This document shows positions 48,001 through 58,400 of a DNA stretch of 64,000 bases, piece after piece. Position 1 is the stretch's first letter; the number at the start of each line of letters is the position of its first letter. Under the pieces are notes generated by a model, which saw nothing but the letters and a program-made list of their open reading frames with translations, was not told the DNA's origin and ran no database searches. The position numbers and the translations under genes are program-made. The DNA is from Bimastos eiseni (taxonomy: Eukaryota > Annelida > Clitellata > Crassiclitellata > Lumbricidae), in assembly GCA_959347315.1 (NCBI GenBank), contig OY365806.1:54403116-54467115 (forward strand). The letters are read 5' to 3'.

Positions 48001-48953
48001 CTTTGAGCAGCCTATTAACTCAGTAATTCACAGATGTTTTCCCAGTTGCGTCAACTACAGATTATCTTCCGTTCCTTGCATTGCCTGGTCATCTGTGAAA
48101 ATCTTGATGAACAGGTCTGAGCCCTCTGTCACCCCACCATCACCTCCTATTATTTTCACCATAGAATGCTAATGTGAAATTACACTTTTAAAATCTTAAA
48201 CACTCTTGTCAGACCTTTGCAAAGAAGTATTGGTGCAGTAAGCCTAATAACCATCGAAATTGCCCATGCACATAACAATATAGCCGACTCAGGCTTTGCT
48301 TGAAAAGAGTGCCGACATCCCAAAATGTAATTCACTAAACAAGTAAGTAATGGTTATAAGAATGTTCCTTTGGTCTGTTAGATAATAGCATAAAATCACA
48401 TTAGCAAGTGAGTTTAAAGAAATACACTTATATTTCTTCCCTTAAATAAAACTGCTCCATAGTTAGCGAGCATTTCGAAACAAACAAGTTGCCTGCACAG
48501 CGACAAAATAGGGTGCAACGTATAGTGCAAAACAACCAAACGTATAGCGTCACAATATCACCACCAGTGCCAAATTACACATAATATGTAGCGGTCGCAC
48601 TTACGAGAAAGCAATGGGCGTGTAAATATTTTGAATAGACAACAACATGTGCATAAAAAAGCTAACAGAAACAATAAAAGGTTTCAACTAGAACCTCAAA
48701 CACTGGCACTAGAAACAACTTTCAAAGGTTTGAATTATTTCATTTAATTGCTGCTATGATAAACAATGATTCATGAAGATCTTTAAAATACTCCATAACA
48801 TACTTTATCAGAATAGGCCACCGCACAGCTCGATTCGCAAGACTGAGTATCATCGGACAGATTGTTTAGAATAAATTGAGACAGACTACACGGCATGAAC
48901 AAAGCTAGAACGACAAAAGAAATCATCAACTGAAAACATTCGTGACTCGCCAT
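38939..48953 (-). CDS. TMEM59: TMEM59-family type I membrane protein
   Basis: TMEM59 is a Golgi/late-endosome type I membrane protein linked in vertebrates to glycoprotein maturation and to ATG16L1-dependent LC3 labelling of endosomes. Exons 48953-48804, 47205-47100, 43232-43034, 42713-42427 and 39073-38939 have good splice sites. Order of parts: signal peptide with hydrophobic core (FVVLALFMPC), Cys-rich region (SCESSCAVAYSD, ACKKGCRLL, matching human ASCHRACQLTY and ACQRGCRLF), luminal region (GRMVDCMMD...GQIIVIHAKP versus human SDMMDSA...GKIVIFQSKP), one transmembrane segment (MSLLFVLLMFFIVILWLCI) and a tail with KLSIYGD identical to human. Exon 2 ends in phase 1 but the 43232 exon starts in phase 0, so one small exon (roughly 20-35 codons, expected to hold the second Cys pair of the repeat) is unaccounted for between 47100 and 43232. 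The visible parts sum to 291 residues; human is about 323. Confidence 0.93.
39262..40905. repeat. 1.6 kb minisatellite of 24/26-bp units in the last TMEM59 intron
   Basis: Some 65 units of two kinds are interspersed: ACAAACACTGACAAAGAGCA + GTTCTT (26 bp) and ACAAACACTGACAAAGAACA + GCTT (24 bp), with CACTG/CATTG and GAGC/GAAC variants. Larger blocks are themselves repeated. It starts about 190 bp upstream (in coding sense) of the last exon. Confidence 0.97.
41100..41869. mobile_element. hAT-like element family D, copy 1
   Basis: It starts TAGAGCTGTACCGATTAATC and ends ATATCGGTACAGTTATA. Flanks TGCTGTAT (41092-41099) and TGTTGTAT (41870-41877) match 7 of 8, a hAT-size target duplication. Ends are packed with ATCGG/CCGAT words. 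770 bp, no transposase. In the last TMEM59 intron. Confidence 0.88.
42427..42713 (-). CDS. TMEM59: TMEM59 transmembrane exon
   Basis: The acceptor is ACTGACAG and the donor GTAGTC. It is 287 bp: 2 bases completing a Glu codon plus 95 codons. A Ser/Asp-rich juxtamembrane linker of about 55 residues precedes a strong hydrophobic helix (about 19 residues ending LWLCI), then a short cytosolic stretch. Confidence 0.92.
43034..43232 (-). CDS. TMEM59: TMEM59 luminal exon
   Basis: The acceptor is GTGTTCAG and the donor GTGAGT (an alternative GTGAGT lies 15 bp upstream in the coding direction). It is 199 bp: 66 codons plus one base. SPLIPVHVYFGRMVDCMMD and GQQGQIIVIHAKP match the membrane-proximal luminal part of TMEM59. 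Confidence 0.92.
43308..43400. repeat. SINE/LINE 3' tail module, copy 1
   Basis: TATAGCGCCACTTCAAGATA, TACTCAGAGGTCTGC; related to 51217-51270 and 59190-59365. Confidence 0.6.
43401..45740. other. TMEM59 intron sequence, expected to hold one missing exon
   Basis: No exon could be assigned here although a Cys-rich exon of TMEM59 (phase 1 to 0) should lie between 47100 and 43232. Short ORFs at 43513-43707, 44835-45023 and 45335-45580 have no family match. Confidence 0.35.
45753..46125 (-). mobile_element. Probable decayed TE ORF, minus strand
   Basis: The open minus-strand stretch (RICTRALRSLFAIMVRLTHG, ECLYDVVRTTTLARRLYVSR) resembles the C-terminal region of some non-LTR elements, and directly abuts transposon D copy 2. 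Weak call. Confidence 0.3.
46136..46893. mobile_element. hAT-like element family D, copy 2 (inverted)
   Basis: It is in opposite orientation to 41100-41869: starts TAGAGCTGTACCGATATC, ends AATCGGTACAGCTCT. Shared internal words include GACGTCCGGTTCC and CAGCCACCCATCTAGT. 758 bp, in a TMEM59 intron. Confidence 0.88.
47100..47205 (-). CDS. TMEM59: TMEM59 exon 2: Cys-rich luminal domain
   Basis: The acceptor is TTATTGCAG and the donor GTGAGT. It is 106 bp: 35 codons plus one base. ACKKGCRLLTIIDFIED aligns with human ACQRGCRLFSICQFVDD, and LSECRK with human KLECES. Confidence 0.92.
47840..48100 (+). mobile_element. LINE reverse-transcriptase fragment in TMEM59 intron 1
   Basis: Plus-strand KLKFIWLETQQQLAKIDLVS and VYDVGVILGEELSFEQPINS match the CR1-type run (FLWLGSRQQLAK...VRDLGVxxDSELSFxxHI). 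The second half of the ORF is degenerate. Confidence 0.85.
48804..48953 (-). CDS. TMEM59: TMEM59 exon 1: start codon, signal peptide, first Cys motif
   Basis: It starts at ATG (MASHECFQLM), followed by a hydrophobic signal core and a likely cleavage near PCSLSQ. It then reads SCESSCAVAYSDK and donor GTATGT. It is 150 bp, 50 codons, exit phase 0. The start was chosen because it directly precedes a good signal peptide and promoter-like motifs lie 25-50 bp upstream. Confidence 0.9.
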
Positions 48954-48975
48954 CTTTTTGCGTTATGTTGTTGTG

Positions 48976-49006
48976 TATTATTGGGTCTTATTGGTGACGC
49001 AACGAA
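48976..49006 (-). promoter_or_regulatory. Promoter-like motifs upstream of TMEM59
   Basis: On the coding (minus) strand two CCAAT boxes lie at 48994-48990 and 48984-48980. A TTGCGTCA element (CRE/C-EBP-like) lies at 49002-48995, directly next to the first CCAAT. They are 27-49 bp upstream of the start codon. This looks like a compact TATA-less promoter, but no transcript start can be seen. Confidence 0.4.
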
Positions 49007-49009
49007 AGC

Positions 49010-50030
49010 ACAGATTATATGTTGTGCAAGGTTCAATTGCCTTCCGATCGTCTAGCTTAATTGGCCATTAGCGCCATCTACTGACCACCTCGTACATTGT
49101 ATTTGTACAAATGTACTTTATTGTATGGTATTACATATGTATATATAGTGCCTCACTTTTATAGCAAAATCAAAGGCGCTCCAAATGCGTAAAGCATCGC
49201 TTTAGTAAAAAAGTAAAGTCAAAAGAATGCGGTCAGAAACAAAAGCACTCCCAGCTAATAAGCTAGTCGGGGCGGGATATCGCTCCAAAGCAAAGGGCCG
49301 AGAGACGCATAGGCGCAGAATTGGGCAGAAGACATCCGAATCAGAGGTCATGTTGGTCTAAAGAACGAAGAGGACGACGAATTAGGTCACAAAGCTAGGG
49401 CTTGGGTCCTCTTGACCAAAACAGCGCTATGGAAGCACGTAAAAGAACGAGGCTGATGGATGCTGGTCACGGTTCAATGGAGCGTGACCGAACGACTGGT
49501 CTGCGGTCTGTAGACGAATGCGATCAACAGTTTGCTCACCTGTGCTAACGAACATCAGTGTTATCACAAAGACCTAGCTTGGCAAAGATGGTCAACAATG
49601 CATAAGCTAATGCAAGACGGTATAACACTGACGATGAAAAGTGTGGGGTATAGAGATTGGTTGAGGAAGATGAAGAACAACATACGCAGGCCGCAGTTGC
49701 ATAGAAATTTTAAGAACAGCAGAGAATAGATGAATGGTTGACATCAAGTTCTAAGTTAATTTTAGCACCAGATGACGAATCTGAATTCTATATGGTGACT
49801 GGCTAACTGCATAAAAGAACAAATTACCATTTAATAATTCAGTCACAGCCTCAAGATACCTCTGTAATAATGCACTAGATATTCACTTTGTATTGAAATC
49901 TGAATTTTGTTAATAGGTATTAATAATGGTCTATTCCTTTGATTTTCTTAAATTCCTTAAATTTTATTCAAAAGATTTTTAACATCAGATCAAAGAAACG
50001 TTACATACAAACATTTTTACACAATGACCA
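49010..50030. other. Intergenic stretch upstream of TMEM59
   Basis: No conserved gene recognised. A plus-strand ORF at 49532-49729 is of unknown nature and may be part of the retroelement on its right. Confidence 0.35.
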
Positions 50031-50032
50031 CG

Positions 50033-50425
50033 CAAATGATTGTCAAGAAGAAGACCGGATCATTACGACTTGCCTGTGACTATAGATACATTAACTCATT
50101 CACTGGATTGTAAATATCCAATGCCGATTTCAAATTTTCAAATTATCGGGATCGGAGTAGGCCTACATAAAATTGAAATTGTCCTGTTAAGCACTCCCAT
50201 CAATTGAAAATATCTTTTGTGATACAAAATGAACTGTCTGAATTTACTCAAGTTCCTTTTGGAATGATGAATTAAAGACATTTATTAAAGCGATTAATGG
50301 TTCCAGAACCAGTAAATGATTTTGCTGAAGCACAAGTGGACAACATGCTGTACGCCCATATTCTGATGATTGAAAGGTTCATTTACTGCATTTAGATGCC
50401 TCTTTAATGCACATGAGATTGCACG
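50033..50425 (+). mobile_element. Ty3/gypsy reverse-transcriptase relic, 5' part
   Basis: MIVKKKTGSLRLACDYRYIN at 50038-50100 is the gypsy RT V-x-K-K-D-G-S-x-R-x-C-x-D-Y-R-x-L-N motif. Later degenerate pieces follow, up to NAHEIA at about 50408-50424. Many stops. Confidence 0.8.
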
Positions 50426-51003
50426 AGGGCCGTCCATAAATGACGTCACAAAATTTGACCCCACTCCACCTCCTCACAGAAGTTATAACCCCTCAAATAT
50501 GACGTCACAACGCTCTCTGAAAAAAACATGTCAAAAAACATGTCAAGAATGTCATTATGCAAATGGAGAGCTTGGATCTCATCATGCTGTTCAACAGATA
50601 TTCAATTCAGATTCACTCTCTTCCTTTTCCTTCGTTTGCGGTTACGACCATTAGTTCATGTTGCCGACGTGCAGTGTGGCCTGAGTTTTGTCAGCATAAC
50701 TGATTCCTGCTTGTGTGTTACAATCTACAGAATGTTTGCCTCACTTACAAAACCTCATAGATGATACTGAGCGTAGAAGTAAACAATCCAAAAATTAAGA
50801 ATGCAATAATCCTAATTAGTGTTGTTAAATTACTGCTAATTAAGCAGAACTTGTCTAATTGAGTGAAAGTTTTTAATAAAATTAAGCATTTTTATGTTTG
50901 ATGTGACGTCACATTTTGTTGACCCCTCCTCTTTCCCCTCGTCACAAATGTGTGACCCCTCCCCTAGGGCCTAAGCACATGCCGTTATTTATGGACGGCC
51001 CCT
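50426..51003. mobile_element. MITE family B inserted in the gypsy RT relic
   Basis: Left AGGGCCGTCCATAAATGACG and right GTTATTTATGGACGGCCCCT are inverted repeats. Subterminal words TGACGTCAC and CCCCTC(G)TCACAAAT face each other. 578 bp. It interrupts a gypsy reading frame. Confidence 0.88.
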
Positions 51004-51195
51004 GACATTACTTTTAACTTGAAGATATGAGTTTTTGGTAACAGTGAGGTGAAGTTCATAGGTCATGTTATTGGTTCTGGTTAGAATCAGACAGAATTGT
51101 GTGTTTAACCAATTTTACAACTCCAAAGACAAAGAAGCAAGTTGGTCAACTGTTTGAATTTTGTAGTTATTATCGACAGTTCATTCAAAATTTAT
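51004..51195 (+). mobile_element. Ty3/gypsy reverse-transcriptase relic, 3' part
   Basis: LTFNLKI-VFGNSEVKFIGHVI at 51005-51075 is the RT thumb region (L-T-x-N-x-x-K-C-x-F...V-x-x-L-G-H-x-I). A broken copy of the K-K-Q-V-G-Q-L-F..YYRQFI segment follows at 51120-51190. Confidence 0.8.
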
Positions 51196-51216
51196 GCTTT
51201 GTGCTAAAATGCAACT

Positions 51217-51275
51217 TGATATAGCGCCTCTTCATGCAATCTACTCAGAGGCGCTCCCAGTACAGCCACGGCCAA
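51217..51275. repeat. SINE/LINE 3' tail module, copy 2
   Basis: GATATAGCGCCTCTTCATGC and ATCTACTCAGAGGCGCTCCC; related to copies at 43308 and 59190. Confidence 0.6.
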
Positions 51276-51485
51276 AGTCCCTAAGTGAAAGTCTATATAT
51301 GATCCATTTCATGCCGACAACATTAAAAAATGACATAAAGTTTAATACTGGTTTCTTATGTTTTGAAAGAAAAAAGAAATATTTGAAAACTTTAATTGGT
51401 GTCAATGTCAATTAATAGCCAGTTAATACCAGAAGTTAGCTATTAATACGTATAACTAAAGGAAGAAGGTTAAGTCACAGAATAT

Positions 51486-51828
51486 AAGAGATGTGATATT
51501 ATTAAGATGTGATATTATTAATATGTGATATTATTAAGATGTGATATTATTAAGATGTGATATTATTAAGATGTGATATTATTAAGATGTGATATTTTTA
51601 TTAAGATGTGATATTATTATTAAGATGTGATATTATTAAGATGTGATATTATTAAGATGTGATATTATTAAGATGTGATATTATTAAGATGTGATATTAT
51701 TAAGATGTGATATTATTAAGATGTGATATTATTAAGATGTGATATTTTTATTAAGATGTGATATTATTAAGATGTGATATTATTAAGATGTGATATTATT
51801 AAGATGTGATATTATTAAGATGTGATAT
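51486..51828. repeat. 16-bp minisatellite, ~21 copies
   Basis: Unit TAAGATGTGATATTAT; three units have TTT or TAT insertions. Confidence 0.97.
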
Positions 51829-51839
51829 TGTCCTCCCTC

Positions 51840-54740
51840 ACTTTCAGTTTTTGACATATCCATTAATGTAAATCACTGCTTGAATTCATTGCTTCTTCTT
51901 CCTCTTAATCATAATAACAAGGACTTCAATATGCACATACAATTGTACATATATACATAATGTGTATGCACTCTGAATAAACAAAAGCCTTTCAACAGGT
52001 TTCTTTCTGAGCTTATGCCATGGGTTATGTTTTTGATCTATAGGGCCTACTGATCACCGGATCCCGTTCTGAAATCAAGAACTGACGTTTCATTTCACCA
52101 TGAGCCAACTCTCATTCACTCTTTTAATTAGTTGCCACCCTTGAAAAATGCTCAACATTTTCAACCCGCCTAACAATGTGGTTGTGTCCAGCACAGACAG
52201 CTATCAAACTGTACATACAGCTAAACTGAATTTTATTTTAAATTCTAGATAAACAAATAATCCTGCTAAGTGAACCAAGACATACATTGCCATTGCAAGG
52301 AGGCAACAGAGTGCTGGCAATCATTTGCCTTTCTATTTGCTCAGGTGGCATTGTAAGTCATTTGTCAGTGTCACACTGACCATAAAAAAGATAAATTCAA
52401 TTTGTCTTTTCTGGTTTCTAAGAGCCCCTCTTACCCAGTAATTTATGACGGTCGGTGAATAAGATCCATTGCTATGACAACTTCAGTTGACTACCTAGTA
52501 CCTACTCATTGAAAAATAAATAAGGTTTAGGCCAGGGGCCCCCAAAGTTTTGGATACCTAGGGCCACTTTAGTGATTCAGTTGAGAGCTTGCGAGCCACA
52601 GGGTACCATATGAGCGCCGAAGTCGCGGATCATTATATAGCAGGTTTAGCTTATAAATTTAAGGCCTAGAAGGTTAAGGCTTACTTATATGCATATAAAT
52701 GCATAATAAAATAAAATAACCAGTAGTGAAATTAAGTGCTTGAATTGGAAACTAAAAATGTATCAGAATTTCGCAACTCATGACACAGGCACTATTTTTA
52801 AAATTTATTATTGAAAAAAAATTATTATCTGTAGGCTACTCTCATCCTTTGCTAGTGTAAATGCAAAAAAAATTTCAGTCTCGAGTTGACTTAGAATTTC
52901 AAGATCATTACCAATGTCTTCAATGTGGCATGTCATAGTTTGACTTGACAACCTGATTTCTCTGAATGCATTTCTTTTTTGGGAACACACCTTATCTGCC
53001 ACTCTCATAAGGTAGTCCTTTATAAATTCACTATAACTGAAAGGCTAAAATTTTTGCTCAATTTTATGAGCGGCAATATAGTTTGTAATTTTGCCACCTT
53101 TTGTTTTCTCTGTTCGCCAACATTAGGCAACGTGATCCTCATGGTTTATATCGTAATGTCTTTTTGACATAGTACTCTTTCATCACCGAAATTATTTGTT
53201 GGCATAATTATTAAACAAACTATCTTTATTTGTTTTCAATGGCAAATAGTCATTGTCCAACCTTCATTAAACTGCATTAATTTCTTTCGTCTTTAATACA
53301 ACGTTTTTTGCCGATTCCATTTTATTGATAACATTTGAATCCAATAATGTTGATGTCACAAAGAAATACAAGGCCAAGGTTAAATTTAACAAAGAAGCTA
53401 TAGTTGCTAAATAAGTAATTTTGATTTTAAATCCAGATCGGCGAGTATGCAAGCCACATTACTTATTAATTACGACTAGAAAACTGGAAAAATAATCACG
53501 GCATAAAGCGCCGTAAAATTCAAGTAGGCCAAACACAATTTTTCATCTTTGTAAAATGAAAATGCATCACTGAACAGCTAAACTGGTAAAATATTTAATA
53601 CAAATAAATTTAAAACTATAATGTGCATCTTCCTCTGATGACCTATCACACCCTACATCTGCTCAGACTGCTCCACTCATTTTCTGTCCAATATCAAACA
53701 AACAACTGATCATTTATTATCCTGTCTTAACTTAAGACTCATCTCTTTCTACTTGCATACCCAGCATAGCCATTATGATGATGCTGCTACATAATTCATT
53801 GAATAAGATTATATTAGATTATTGATATCATGAAAATTAATGGAAATTCATCAGTGCACTGAGGTTATCATCGAGTGTAGATTAAAACAAAGATTTACCT
53901 TTGGTGTGGGATTGAATCCCAACCCTGGCAAATCCAAATCCATAATATTCTGCATATTGTTTTACGGTTATAAACATAGTGAACTATTACATAAGTATTC
54001 TAACTTATACAACTGTATTAGTGGTAAAATTCTGTCTCGATTTTTCAACACTATTTAATTAATAATCGTGTCAGTGCCACAAAATAGCTCTGTAATAATG
54101 CACTAGATATCAACACCTTAAAAAGTTAACTAAAAGGACAGTATATAATATGATACAACCTCACATACACAAATATGTCAAACAGCAGTTGTCTATACAA
54201 AAGTCAAATTAAATTAACAAGTGGTGCAAAGTATTATTTGTCACCAGGGTAGTTCAACTTACAGGGAAATACACGGCAGGTAAATAATACAAAATGTTTA
54301 CTATGGAAGAGAAAGAGGCGGATATTCTGGTGATTAGATGTCATACATTTGGTATAAAGAACAGTCAGCATAAAACTGGCAGAGAATAAGACAGGCTTAA
54401 CAGGACAATGCTTGCCACGTCACAAACCAGGGTAGTTCAACTTACTGTAATATTTCTCGCCATACAGTTATGACCTCAAAACCCTAGAAGTTCAAACTGA
54501 TGGGCAACAAAATGTCATTAATCATAATATTATTAATTTTATATTTCCATTCAAAGCAATGAAAACTTCCTTCAGACTTGCATGATATATTGTTTACCCA
54601 CAAAACATATGAAAAGTTGTGAATATTAGCATACAATTGAGCATCAACTGATGTTAACTATGCTGTGAAATTGATAGTAGTTCATCTCAATGGCAAGAAA
54701 AACAACAAAACACAGGTCTTTTATGAAACAGGAAACAAAA
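51840..54740. other. Intergenic stretch downstream of FAM177
   Basis: No gene recognised. At 52536 CAGGGGCCCCCAAAGTTTTG is a hAT-like MITE terminus without a visible partner. 53640-53770 resembles a decayed LINE 3' end (LRLISFYLHTQHS). The rest, possibly including the FAM177 3' UTR, shows nothing clear. Confidence 0.35.
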
Positions 54741-54752
54741 CGCTTAAAGTAA

Positions 54753-54929
54753 TTAAAACTTTTCTAAACTTCTGTTAGCCTCATCACTGTGAAAGACCAC
54801 ATTGTCATAACTGGGACCAATGCCCAAAAAGATGGAGTCTTGTGTGGTGGCAATATCAGCGCTGTCTCGTGTCTCGGCCTTTGCTGTTCTTCTGGCTTTG
54901 TTTTCCTCTCGTTCTTTTTCTTCTCTTTC
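54753..54929 (-). CDS. FAM177A1: FAM177 last exon
   Basis: The acceptor is GTATCTAAG. It encodes 58 residues and TAA. A charged helix (EREEKEREENKARR) is followed by a low-complexity Thr/Ser/Asp segment. Confidence 0.9.
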   Translation of the reverse strand, partial: EREEKEREENKARRTAKAETRDSADIATTQDSIFLGIGPSYDNVVFHSDEANRSLEKF

Positions 54930-55426
54930 CTTAGATACATAATAACATCTTATGTTATAACTAAACAAGTTGAAAACAAACTTTATAACTAAAATTCACT
55001 GAAAATAAACCCAACTTGGGACCCACAACACTCATTCACATTACATTATTGCCAATGAAACACCTCAGTTTGCATCTCACACATTTAATACAAATTCAAT
55101 AACCAGAAAAAGTAGAAAGTTCATGAGCAGGAAGGACGATCAAACTAAAAATGCAGTAAAGCAACAATATAAAAGCAGAAAAAGTTCCTATACCTCTAAC
55201 TGACGACGCTGGATTTCATCCAAGATGTACTGGTACTTTGGAGAAGTAACTCCGAAGAATGTAGCTAGCTTCTCACCACAGTAGTCTGCAGCTTAAGTAA
55301 AATATTTATAAAAACCACAGCTCATTATGCAATTGCAAACTAACATAATACACATCATCACTCAAAGCTCAACAGAATATTTTTTTTAATTAAATAGAAA
55401 AATCATTCAAAAGCTGTTTAAAAATC

Positions 55427-55473
<47 letters not shown>

Positions 55474-58400
55474 TATGTACATATATACATATATAAAAGT
55501 ACATTAGGGCATAATGGGAAATCGCCTTGGTCATTTGCCTTGGCCGAATATTGGACTATTCGGAAGTATTCAGCAAATATTGCACCCACAAATAGCTAAA
55601 AATAACTTGTTTGATAAAAGTTATTTTTAGCTATTTGCGTATATATGTATACATATACGTATATATATACATATATACATATATATGCATGCGCATGGGT
55701 GTAGGTAAATATGTGTATAGATATATATATATGCAGGGTGGGCCAAAAAAGTAACCCTCTAGGGATTTTTGCCAATATTTCGACCAAAACTAGGAAATAT
55801 TAAATGAAATTTTACAGGCTGAATGCCAATTCATATTTGCATATAGCCGCCAAAATTGACTAAAATATTTCAATCAGAACAAAAGTTATATCACTTCTAA
55901 TGAGTGCAACAACTGAGACCAGAAAACTGCGGTCTTGGTCTTGAATGCATCGGTCTTGTTGATCTTGGACTCGGACCATCGGTCTTGAAAGCGTCGGTCT
56001 TGGTCTTAAAGGAACGGTCTTGGACTCCGTCTTAGGTTAGCGTTCTTGGTCATTTGCCGTATCAGAGCAATTTCTTTGATATTTGACGGTTATTTTCAAT
56101 TAGAGACACCGGTGTTTAAGCCCTACGCAATTGTTATCGACTTATGACGTGTTGACCATCCGCATTATATATGTTAGTGTGGGTAAAAATGCATTCGCAA
56201 TGGATCCAGCCATTTCAAACTTTGCTTTCAAAAATTTAAAAGGTCTTGGAACAATCTAATAATTATGTGGTCGGCCACATGTACTCGTGTAGTCACTATT
56301 AACCTACAATTCCGAATACAAGTAGGCCCACATCATTCAAAAGGAACGTTAATCTACTTGTCTTAAAGTATTCACCTATCACACACGTAATTTATAGTGT
56401 GATATTCTCAGGTCGAAGCCAAGGGCTGAATCCACAAAAGTTCAGACTGGCCGGTAAAACTGTTTCTGGACCATTATTAAGATTAGTATTCTTCAGGAGT
56501 ATTCCGTTTTAGCGTCTTAATAAATTGGATTGTTTATAAAAAAAGAGCATCGGTCAGAGTCTTGGTCTTGGACCTCTAAGTCTTGGTCTCGTGCCCAACA
56601 CAGACACTTCATAATTATTATCATTGAGAAAGAAACTGGAAATTATTGCAAATGATAAAAGTCACTTTGACGTCAGGTAGCAAGCTGTCGAGCATATTGG
56701 TGAAGAAAAATGTTTTGCAATTGATCGTTGTATGATAGCATTTGTAATAAAATAAACACGGGAAAAGTGTCCATTTTATCATATACAGACACTTCATGAG
56801 CCAAAGCTGTAATCAAAGCTCACTCGGAAATCAGTGGGGCTGAGCACTTATAAAAATTAGCAGACGCATTGATGATTGGGGGTGTGCGGTGGAACGTCGT
56901 AAGGGCAGCAGAAGGCAGAAATCTATCGGCACCCGAATAAATATCAAGCATGTTGACAAACTTATTTGCTCGCAGAATAGCAACATCCGAAATCATCTCA
57001 GTACCCGGCGAATTTCAGCAGAGTTGAACATGAGTCATGTCTGTTAGACGACACACATCATGATTATTCCATAAAAAATTTTAATACAGTTAATAATTTT
57101 CGATAAATTTTAGTCGTTGAGTTTACTGACGCAGCATGCGGCTTGAAGGATAACTTATTCTGTGGTGTCAAAAAGGAGGAATAGCACTGTTCTAGAACAT
57201 TGGCAGGTCTACAAGAACAGAGTCACAATAGTCCCAGTCTTTTCAAAATAAAAGTGTCAAATCAGAAACATGTCACCATAATTATGACATTGGTAAAAGC
57301 ACGATCTGCAGAGTGAACTGATATGCCCTTCCAAAGATAGATCTAGAAGTCAAGGTAAAGTACGAAACCCTGTCGTGACTTCCCACCTGGAAATCCTTAC
57401 ATTTTCAGACACTCAAGTCAGTTCATTTTCTCAGATGGCTCCACACAAACCCATCTTATCTATACATGTATACAGCAATGTCATCAGCATACCAATGAAC
57501 CCAGGCTAAAACAGTAGAGATGATCTTGGTCACTGAATGCACCTAATGACAAAATTGAGTTGTTCATGCATCAATGGCATGGTGGGGCTTCACCAATTGC
57601 AATCATAGAGATGGGACCGATTTCTTTCTTAGCGCTGGTGATGGCTAAGGCTGCTTTAAATTCTAAAAGCACAATATATGTAGAAATAACAACACAATGA
57701 ATCAGTTAGCAAGACAGTGCACAATAAGCTGACAAGTGGAGTAACTATAGACAAATTGAATCAGTCATCATCAATAAACTATAATCAGGCTAATTGATCT
57801 ATTACATCAAAATGTCACATGTAGATGATAATAAAGATGAAAATACCATATTGACATTTCTTAGAGTTTGGCATTTAAAGATTAAAACAAAGTTAACATA
57901 ATTATTTACCTGATAAAGTGTTATTGGCAGCTGAACCCAAATAGTGTAGCATCCACTTTGACCAAGACAAAGTCGACTGCAGTAAAAACAATTGAAACTA
58001 CAACTGCAGAATATTTCCATTCTGTCATACAACAGTTAGCAACAAGGCCAGTGCAATATGCAGGCATAAAGTTGTGGCATTCTAGAAGCACTTACTAAAG
58101 CACTTGACACTTGAAAACCAGCTTACTTATTTCATTGTGTCGACTGGCTCATTTCTGGCATAAACAAATGAATCATCAATTTTGGAAAATTAATGGTTGG
58201 ACAATAAATAATATATTAGAAATAAACCGAATACATGCAAACAAATACATGTCATACATTTTTTACAGAAAATTCCTAATTTTAAACAAGTTTGATGCTG
58301 ACGTGTTACCTCTAAATTCAGTGGATGGTGGGATAAACATTTTTACTAGGTCAGCAGATTCTACCGATTCATTAATCATTTAATCTTTGCAAATTTCAAT

